A stretch of DNA of 14,256 bases from DASZPL01 sp035550315 (GTDB lineage Bacteria > Actinomycetota > Actinomycetes > JAFAQI01). Position 1 is the stretch's first letter, and each line of letters starts with the position of its first letter. Shown here piece after piece: positions 7,411 through 12,619 of this stretch. The notes below the pieces were generated by a model that did no database searches, was not told the DNA's origin, and saw only the letters and a program-made list of their open reading frames with translations. The translations under genes were made by a program, and so were the position numbers. Where the stretch lies: the NCBI GenBank assembly GCA_035550315.1, contig DASZPL010000010.1:1-14256 (forward strand), read 5' to 3'.

Positions 7411-8676
7411 GTGACGACCACGACCGACACCACGTACGCCGACCGGGCCGCCGAGCTGTTGACGCTGCCGGAACCCTGGGCCGACATGGCCCGGTGGCAC
7501 GAGCAGATGGGCGAGATCCGCCGCGCGATGCCGGTGGTGCGGGTCGAATCGGAAGGCTTCCTGCCGTTCCTGGCAGTGCTTCGGTACGCCGACGTCAACG
7601 CGATCGAGCGCGACAGCGAGCTCTGGCACAACACGACATACTCCGTGCTGCAGCCGGAGGAGGCGAAGCAGCTGCTGATCGACTCCGGCCTCCCCGAGCC
7701 GCAGACGCTGGTGCACCTCGACGGCGTCAAGCACCGCGACCACCGGCAGGTCGCGAACGACTGGTTCAAGCCCGGCTCGGTGAAGAAGCGGCAGCCGCGG
7801 ATCGACGACCTCGCCGACCAGTACATCGAGCGGATGCGGGAGCTCGGCGGCGAGTGCGACTTCGCGAAGGACGTCGCACAGCCCTTCACGCTGCGCGTGA
7901 TCATGGAGATCTTCGGGGTGCCGGAGACCGACGAGGCGCTGATGCTCGAGCTGACGCAGGGCATGTTCGGCGCCGGCGACCCGGAGTTCATGGGCGACCT
8001 CAGCGACCCGGGCGCCGTCGTCCTCAACTCGGTGGCGAAGTTCATCACATACTTCAACGAGATCACCGAAGACCGGCGGGCGCGTCCCACCGACGACCTG
8101 GCGACCGTGATCGCGACCGGCATGCCCGGCGGCTGCCCGATGGGTGACGCCGAGCGGCTCTGGTACTACATGATCATCGCGACCGCGGGGCACGACACCA
8201 CGTCGTATGCGTTGTCCGGCGGGCTCGAGGCGCTGCTGCACGACCCCGAGCAGCTGTGGGAGCTGCGCGGCAATCCCGACCTCGCCGCCAACGCCGCCGA
8301 GGAAGCGGTGCGCTGGACGACGCCGGTGCGCCACTTCATGCGGTACGCAACCTGTGACACCGAGGTCGCCGGCGTGCCGGTGGCAACCGGTGACCGGGTC
8401 TTGCTCTGCTACCCCAGCGCCAACCGTGACGAATCAGTCTTCGACGACCCGGACCGCTTCGACATCCACCGCGGCAACGCCGACCGGCTGCTGGCGTTCG
8501 GCGGCGGCACGCACTACTGCCTCGGCTCGCAGTTCGCGCGGCGCGAGGTGCGCACGATGCTGGGCAAGCTGGCGGAGCGACTGGAGCACATCGAACTGGC
8601 CGGTCCGGCCGAGTGGACGCAGTCCAACTTCGTCTCCGGCGTGAAGCACCTGCCGATCAGCTACCGGTTCGCCTGA
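7411..8676 (+). CDS. Cytochrome P450 monooxygenase
   Basis: 421-residue soluble bacterial P450, expected to hydroxylate a hydrophobic small molecule using O2 and electrons from a ferredoxin or similar partner; none is encoded in the window. All diagnostic motifs are present: I-helix AGHDTTSYAL (Ala259-Thr264, with the acid-alcohol pair Asp262-Thr263), the K-helix ExxR as Glu298-Ala-Val-Arg301, and the haem loop FGGGTHYCLGSQFARRE with Cys370 as the axial ligand. Length is normal. The N-terminus has no membrane anchor; MTTTTDTTYAD is a short Thr-rich leader. The clear GAGGAGG site supports the GTG start. The CYP family cannot be assigned by eye; the sequence has the general look of actinobacterial P450s acting on sterols, terpenes or fatty acids. 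It is divergent from the kinase/CrtC-like fusion, with which it may form a pathway. The next gene on the same strand starts 60 nt after the stop. Confidence 0.96.
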   Translation: MTTTTDTTYADRAAELLTLPEPWADMARWHEQMGEIRRAMPVVRVESEGFLPFLAVLRYADVNAIERDSELWHNTTYSVLQPEEAKQLLIDSGLPEPQTLVHLDGVKHRDHRQVANDWFKPGSVKKRQPRIDDLADQYIERMRELGGECDFAKDVAQPFTLRVIMEIFGVPETDEALMLELTQGMFGAGDPEFMGDLSDPGAVVLNSVAKFITYFNEITEDRRARPTDDLATVIATGMPGGCPMGDAERLWYYMIIATAGHDTTSYALSGGLEALLHDPEQLWELRGNPDLAANAAEEAVRWTTPVRHFMRYATCDTEVAGVPVATGDRVLLCYPSANRDESVFDDPDRFDIHRGNADRLLAFGGGTHYCLGSQFARREVRTMLGKLAERLEHIELAGPAEWTQSNFVSGVKHLPISYRFA

Positions 8677-8736
8677 CTCGCACCGGGCCCCCACGGTTGT
8701 AACGGCGATCCTTCGGCGCGCGCTTTGTCGGGCGTG

Positions 8737-9711
8737 ATGGCCACCCTCGACCGGTCGCGGCCGCTCCGCCGAGCGCTCGTCATCCTGTCTGCCCTCGGTC
8801 TGCTCGCGGTCGTCGCGGGCTGTGCGCCGGGCCGAGCGGCCGCGTCGCAGCCCCGGTCGGCCGCCGCCTCGACGTCGACGCTTCCGGTCGGTCGGTCGAC
8901 CCAGCCGATCCGGGTCGGCGGTCAGGTGCGCACGTTGCACACCTATCGGCCCGCCGGGCTGTCAGGTGCGGTGCCGCTGGTCGTCATGCTGCACGGCGGC
9001 TACGGCAGCGGCGTGCAGGCCGAGACCAGCGACCACTGGGACCAGCAAGCCGACAAGGGACATTTCATCGGGGCGTTCCCGGACGGGTCCACGCGCTCGT
9101 GGAACGCCGGCGGCGGCTGCTGCGGCCAGGCCGGCGCCGACCACGTCGACGACGTTGCGTTCATTCGCGCCGTCGTCAAGACGCTGCGCCGGGAGGCGTC
9201 GATCGATCCGACCCGGATCTACGTCGCCGGCATGTCCAACGGCGCGATCATGGCCTACCGGCTCGCCTGCCAGACCCACCTGTTCGCGGCCGTCGCGTCG
9301 GTCGCCGGCACGATCCTCGCGGACTGCGGCCACGCGAAGCGGGCGTCGCTGATCCAGATCCACGGCACCGCCGACCACACCGTGCCCTACCACGGCGGCC
9401 CGGGCCAGGTGTACGGCCGGACCGGCGCGCGGATCGACGGCCCGTCCGTCCCCGCCGACAACCACACCTGGCGCAAGATCGACGGCTGCCGCAGCCCGCA
9501 CAAGACGAGAGCGGGCGTGGTGAAAACCTCGGTCGCGCACTGCCCGGGCCACCGCGCGGTCAAGCTGATCAGCATCGTGGGCGCGGGCCACCAGTGGCCG
9601 GGCAGCGCCGCGCGCCCGGCCTTGAAACGCCGGCTGCACGCCGACCCGCCGTCGACCGCGATCGACGCGACCAGCACGATCTGGCGCTTCTTCGCCGCCC
9701 ACCCCGGCTAG
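8737..9711 (+). CDS. Lipoprotein esterase of the PHB-depolymerase/feruloyl-esterase (LpqC-like) family
   Basis: 324-residue exported alpha/beta hydrolase. The N-terminus is a lipoprotein signal: RSRPLRR, a hydrophobic stretch, then the lipobox VAGC with Cys29 as the lipidated residue, so the enzyme should sit on the outer face of the membrane. The core shows VVMLHGGYGSG (oxyanion region), nucleophile Ser167 in GMSNGAIMAYRLAC, Asp213 in HGTADHTVPYHGG and His285 in GAGHQWPG. The segment NAGGGCCGQAGADHVDDVAFI is typical of this family, which contains PHB depolymerases, acetylxylan/feruloyl esterases and mycobacterial LpqC. The ATG at 8737 was chosen because it gives a compact signal; a GTG (8734) or TTG (8725) adds only one to four residues. 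No clear Shine-Dalgarno site is seen. The natural ester is unknown. A GH16-like secreted protein follows after 56 nt, so a polysaccharide-linked ester is possible. Confidence 0.9.
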   Translation: MATLDRSRPLRRALVILSALGLLAVVAGCAPGRAAASQPRSAAASTSTLPVGRSTQPIRVGGQVRTLHTYRPAGLSGAVPLVVMLHGGYGSGVQAETSDHWDQQADKGHFIGAFPDGSTRSWNAGGGCCGQAGADHVDDVAFIRAVVKTLRREASIDPTRIYVAGMSNGAIMAYRLACQTHLFAAVASVAGTILADCGHAKRASLIQIHGTADHTVPYHGGPGQVYGRTGARIDGPSVPADNHTWRKIDGCRSPHKTRAGVVKTSVAHCPGHRAVKLISIVGAGHQWPGSAARPALKRRLHADPPSTAIDATSTIWRFFAAHPG

Positions 9712-9754
9712 GCTGCCGACGCCCTGCTCCGCGGCCGCCGACCAGCACTCGCAC

Positions 9755-9760
9755 TACCCT
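9755..9760 (+). promoter_or_regulatory. Candidate -10 box placed for a leaderless transcript
   Basis: TACCCT fits TANNNT and lies 7 nt before the GTG at 9768, the same spacing as for the histidine kinase. Transcription would start at about the first base of the start codon. No -35 match and no Shine-Dalgarno site are visible. If real, the GH16 gene has its own promoter besides read-through from the esterase gene. Confidence 0.4.
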
Positions 9761-9767
9761 TGCCGCC

Positions 9768-10655
9768 GTGCCCGGCCGCCCCGCCCGAACGCTGCCCGGC
9801 AGCCTCATCGCAGCGCTGGCGGCGGCCATCGTCGGCGTGTTTGCGCTCGATGCGACCACGATCGTCGCCGCCCCCGCGGCACCCGCGGCGCACGCGACCA
9901 CGACGACGACGTCGACACAGCCCGGCACGCTCGGTACGCCGAACCTGCGCATCCTGCGCTGGTCGGGTTACAACTGGCTGGTCTTCCCGCCCGACCAGGC
10001 GGGGCCGGAGCGCGGCATCGACCACGGCCGGCGGTTCGCCGTCACGCTCAGCGACTCGCCTAAATCGGCGTACGTCGACAGCCGCGGCCGGCTGCACCTG
10101 CACATCATTCACACCGCGGACGGCTGGAAGTCGGTCGAGCTGCGACTGCTGGCGCCGATCTCCTACGGCACGTTCCGCATGGTGGTCGACAGCCCGGTGG
10201 CGAAGTTCAGCAAGAACACCGTGCTCGGCATGTTCGTCTACCAGCCCGGCTCGCCGTTGCACCAGAACGAGATCGACATCGAGGACAGCCAGTTCACGAC
10301 GTTCCTCGGCCCGCGCTACAACGCGCAGTACGTCGTGCAGCCGTACTACACGCAACCGACCGCGCCGCATTGGTACAAGTACTTCATCCCGGCGAAGTAC
10401 ACGCCGCTGTTGCAGCAGTTCACCTGGCTGCCGGGCCAGGCGTCGTTCCTGACCCGGGTCGGCCGGACGACCACGTCGCCGCTGTTCACGCAACACCACT
10501 ACGCCGGCCGGCTGGTGCCGGTGCAGAGCGCTGACCATCCGCTCTACCTCTACCTCGACCTGTGGCTGAACAAGGATCTGCCGCCGACCGACGGCACCCA
10601 CTCGGTCGTGCTGCACTCGTTCCGCTTCCTGCCGCCCACGCCGCCGTCCCGCTAG
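9768..10655 (+). CDS. Secreted GH16 (licheninase-like) glycoside hydrolase
   Basis: 295-residue exported protein with a concanavalin-like beta-sandwich, probably cleaving a beta-glucan or related polysaccharide. The N-terminus is a signal peptide (Arg residues at 4 and 7, hydrophobic core about 12-37, likely cut after an AHA at about 43) followed by a short Thr-rich linker. The GH16 catalytic signature is present as NEIDIED: Glu168 (nucleophile), Asp170, Glu172 (acid/base). Around it, NTVLGMFVYQPG precedes and QYVVQPYYTQ follows, which match the layout of Bacillus-type licheninases. The C-terminal LYLYLDLWL strand fits the last conserved GH16 segment. There is no carbohydrate-binding module. 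The start is the GTG at 9768, chosen for the signal peptide and the -10-like box. The family also includes transglycosylases and agarases, so the substrate is open; a catalytically altered lectin-like role is less likely because both acids are kept. Confidence 0.78.
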   Translation: MPGRPARTLPGSLIAALAAAIVGVFALDATTIVAAPAAPAAHATTTTTSTQPGTLGTPNLRILRWSGYNWLVFPPDQAGPERGIDHGRRFAVTLSDSPKSAYVDSRGRLHLHIIHTADGWKSVELRLLAPISYGTFRMVVDSPVAKFSKNTVLGMFVYQPGSPLHQNEIDIEDSQFTTFLGPRYNAQYVVQPYYTQPTAPHWYKYFIPAKYTPLLQQFTWLPGQASFLTRVGRTTTSPLFTQHHYAGRLVPVQSADHPLYLYLDLWLNKDLPPTDGTHSVVLHSFRFLPPTPPSR

Positions 10656-10670
10656 GCAGCCGCAACCGCA

Positions 10671-10725
10671 CGTTGTCGAGCTGCCGCGGCAATTCGCGCG
10701 AATTCGCCACGTCAAGTCGACAACG
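10671..10725. repeat. 55-bp imperfect palindrome between the GH16 and dCTP deaminase genes
   Basis: Outer arms CGTTGTCGA (10671-10679) and TCGACAACG (10717-10725) are perfect. Inside, most bases still pair, and the centre is the perfect 14-bp palindrome AATTCGCGCGAATT (10691-10704). Counting by hand gives 23 pairs, four mismatches and one bulge (10705). It starts 15 nt after the GH16 stop and ends 21 nt before the -10-like box of the next gene. It may be a U-tract-less terminator, a bidirectional transcription barrier or a large operator. The AT-rich core stands out from the surrounding GC-rich DNA. Confidence 0.7.
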
Positions 10726-10746
10726 CAGGCCGGGCGCGGCGAGCCT

Positions 10747-10752
10747 TACGAT
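10747..10752 (+). promoter_or_regulatory. Candidate -10 box of the dCTP deaminase gene, leaderless layout
   Basis: TACGAT matches TANNNT with an additional consensus A and lies 5 nt before the GTG at 10758. There is no Shine-Dalgarno site, which fits a leaderless transcript. A -35-like TCGACA (10717-10722) is too distant (24 nt), so the promoter would rely on the -10 or an activator. The 55-bp palindrome lies just upstream. Confidence 0.5.
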
Positions 10753-10757
10753 GACGC

Positions 10758-11897
10758 GTGCTCGAACTGCCGCCCGGCAAGGAAGGCGTGCTGCCCAACC
10801 AGCACCTGGAGGCGGCGATCATGGCCGGCGCGATCGACGCCGGCGGTTTCACCATCCCGCGCGAGAACGTGCAGCCCGCCAGCCTCGACCTGCGGCTGGG
10901 TGAGGTCGCCTACCGGGTCCGCTGCAGCTTCCTGCCGGCCGGCGACACCGTCGAGCGGCGGGTCAAGGACTTCGTCGTGGACGAGCTCGACCTGCACCGC
11001 GGCGGTGCCGTCCTCGAGACCAACCGGCCGTACCTGATCCCGCTCAAGGAGCGGCTCAGCCTGCCGCCGGGGGTGCGCGGCAAGGCCAACCCGAAGAGCT
11101 CGACCGGTCGCGCCGACGTGTTCACCCGCATCATCACCGACGGCAGCGCGCGATTCGACGAGATCGCCGACGGTTATCACGGCGGGCTCTACCTCGAGGT
11201 CGTCCCGCTGTCGTTCCCGATCCGGGTCCGCGAGGACCTGTCGCTGAACCAGCTCCGGCTGTCGGTCGGCCGCGCTGCGCTGACCGACGCCGAAGTCCGG
11301 GCCCAGCACGAGGCGCAGCCGCTGCTGTTCGTCGACGGCGAGCCGGTCGCGGTCGCCGACTTGGATCTCTCCGACGGCCTGTTCCTCGGTCTCGACCTGC
11401 GCGGCGACGCCTCCGGCCGGGTCGGCTACCGCGCCCGGGAGAGCGCGCCGCTGCTCGACCTGACCGAGATCGGTACGACGGAGCCGGCGCCGTACTGGGA
11501 AGCCGCCCGGCACGAGGACGGCGACCGGATCATCCTCAGCCCGCGCAACTTCTACCTGCTGATGTCGCGGGAGGCGGTCAGCGTGCCGCCGACGCTGGCA
11601 GCCGAGATGACGGCGTACGACCCGACCAGCGGTGAGCTGCGAACCCACTACGCCGGCTTCTTCGACCCCGGCTTCGGCTTCGACCCCGCCGGGAAGTTCG
11701 CCGGCTCGACCGCCGCGCTGGAAGTGCGCGCGCACGACGTGCCGTTCATGGTCGAGCACCAGCAGCCGGTCTGCAAGCTGACGTTCGAGCGGATGCTCGA
11801 GCCGCCCACGCTGCTCTACGGCCAGGGCATCGGCTCGAACTACCAGGGCCAGACCGAGACCCTCGGCAAGCACTTCCGGCGCCGGTCGGAGCCGTGA
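10758..11897 (+). CDS. Duplicated-domain dCTP deaminase (2'-deoxycytidine 5'-triphosphate deaminase, long type)
   Basis: 379 residues, about twice the length of ordinary Dcd. Predicted cytoplasmic enzyme converting dCTP to dUTP and ammonia for thymidylate synthesis. It reads as two dUTPase/Dcd-like halves. The first half has GVLPNQHLEAAI (10-21), PASLDLRLG (40-48), KANPKSSTGRADVFTR (109-124, the phosphate-binding type motif) and LYLEVVPLSFPI with Glu147. The second half has HYAGFFDPGFGF (about 297-308), TAALEVRAHD with Glu322 and QPVCKLTFERM, matching the core of standard Dcd, where a Glu at this point is catalytic. The tail YGQGIGSNYQGQTETLGKHF resembles the C-terminal lid. The overall type is best known from alphaproteobacteria. 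Which half is active cannot be decided by eye. GTG at 10758 gives the family N-terminus and follows a -10-like box. The stop overlaps the GTG of the GT2 gene (GTGA), so both are co-transcribed. Confidence 0.85.
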   Translation: MLELPPGKEGVLPNQHLEAAIMAGAIDAGGFTIPRENVQPASLDLRLGEVAYRVRCSFLPAGDTVERRVKDFVVDELDLHRGGAVLETNRPYLIPLKERLSLPPGVRGKANPKSSTGRADVFTRIITDGSARFDEIADGYHGGLYLEVVPLSFPIRVREDLSLNQLRLSVGRAALTDAEVRAQHEAQPLLFVDGEPVAVADLDLSDGLFLGLDLRGDASGRVGYRARESAPLLDLTEIGTTEPAPYWEAARHEDGDRIILSPRNFYLLMSREAVSVPPTLAAEMTAYDPTSGELRTHYAGFFDPGFGFDPAGKFAGSTAALEVRAHDVPFMVEHQQPVCKLTFERMLEPPTLLYGQGIGSNYQGQTETLGKHFRRRSEP

Positions 11898-12619
11898 AGC
11901 TCTCCGTCCTGATGCCGGTCTTCGACGAGTCGCGGACCCTGCGGGAGGCGGCGAAGCGGATCCTCGACCTGAAGCTCCCGGCCGAGCTGGAGCTGGTCAT
12001 CGTCGACGATGGCTCGACCGACGGCACGGCCGACATCTGCCGCGACCTCGCCTCCGACCCGCGGGTGGTCACCGCCGCGCACGAGCGCAACGCCGGCAAG
12101 GGAGCGGCGCTGCGCACCGCGGGCCGACTCGCCAGCGGCGACTACGCGGTGGTGTGTGACGGCGACCTGGAGTACGACGCGGCCGACCTCGCGCGGCTGT
12201 TGGCCGTCGTCACCGACGGCATCGAGGTGATCTACGGCACCCGGTCATTCAGCGGGCACACCGCCTACTCGTTCTGGTACGTGATGGGCAATCGGCTGGT
12301 CACGTTCGCCACGAACCTGTTGTACGACTGCTGGATCACCGACCTGATGACCTGCAGCAAGCTGCTGCCGCTGCCATTGCTCCGCGACTTGGATCTGCGC
12401 TGTGACGGCTTCGACGTGGAGGCGGAGATCACCGCCAAGCTGCTGATCCGCGGGATTCGGCCCTACGAGGTCCCGGTGTCCTACCGCGCGCGCAGCCGCG
12501 GCGAGGGCAAGAAGCTGGTCTGGCGCGACGGCGTCAAGGTGCTGTGGGTGTTGACCCGAGTCCGGACCACAGCAGCACGCCGCCGGCGGACGTCGGCGTC
12601 CGACCGATCAGCTTGGTAA
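11894..12619 (+). CDS. GT2 glycosyltransferase, DPM1/polyprenyl-phosphate sugar synthase-like
   Basis: 241-residue soluble GT-A enzyme that should transfer a sugar from a nucleotide donor to a polyprenyl phosphate at the membrane. Motifs in order: MPVFDES near the N-terminus, VIVDDGSTDGT (Asp38-Asp39), HERNAGKGAALRTA, the metal-binding CDGDLEYD (Asp89-Gly-Asp91), and GFDVEAEITAKLLIRG, followed by VPVSYRARSRGEGKKLVWRD, the family's acceptor-loop motif. There are no C-terminal membrane helices, as in DPM1 rather than GtrB. The GTG at 11894 overlaps the dCTP deaminase stop; there is no other credible start. The last 17 residues (TTAARRRRTSASDRSAW) lie after the end of the conserved domain and are antisense to the C-terminal coding part of the facing GT-C gene, so they look like an extension past an older stop. 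Confidence 0.9.
   Translation: MKLSVLMPVFDESRTLREAAKRILDLKLPAELELVIVDDGSTDGTADICRDLASDPRVVTAAHERNAGKGAALRTAGRLASGDYAVVCDGDLEYDAADLARLLAVVTDGIEVIYGTRSFSGHTAYSFWYVMGNRLVTFATNLLYDCWITDLMTCSKLLPLPLLRDLDLRCDGFDVEAEITAKLLIRGIRPYEVPVSYRARSRGEGKKLVWRDGVKVLWVLTRVRTTAARRRRTSASDRSAW

Noticed and set aside
8725..8736. TTG or GTG start for the lipoprotein esterase
   Set aside because: The ATG at 8737 gives a normal lipoprotein signal; earlier codons add only a few residues and have no better ribosome site.
10671..10725. Classical intrinsic terminator or phage attachment site
   Set aside because: No T-tract follows, and there is no integrase, tRNA or matching direct repeat in the window.
10758..11897. 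Antiphage role for the dCTP deaminase
   Set aside because: Known defence dCTP deaminases belong to a different (cytidine-deaminase-like) fold or have extra domains; nothing else nearby looks like a defence gene.
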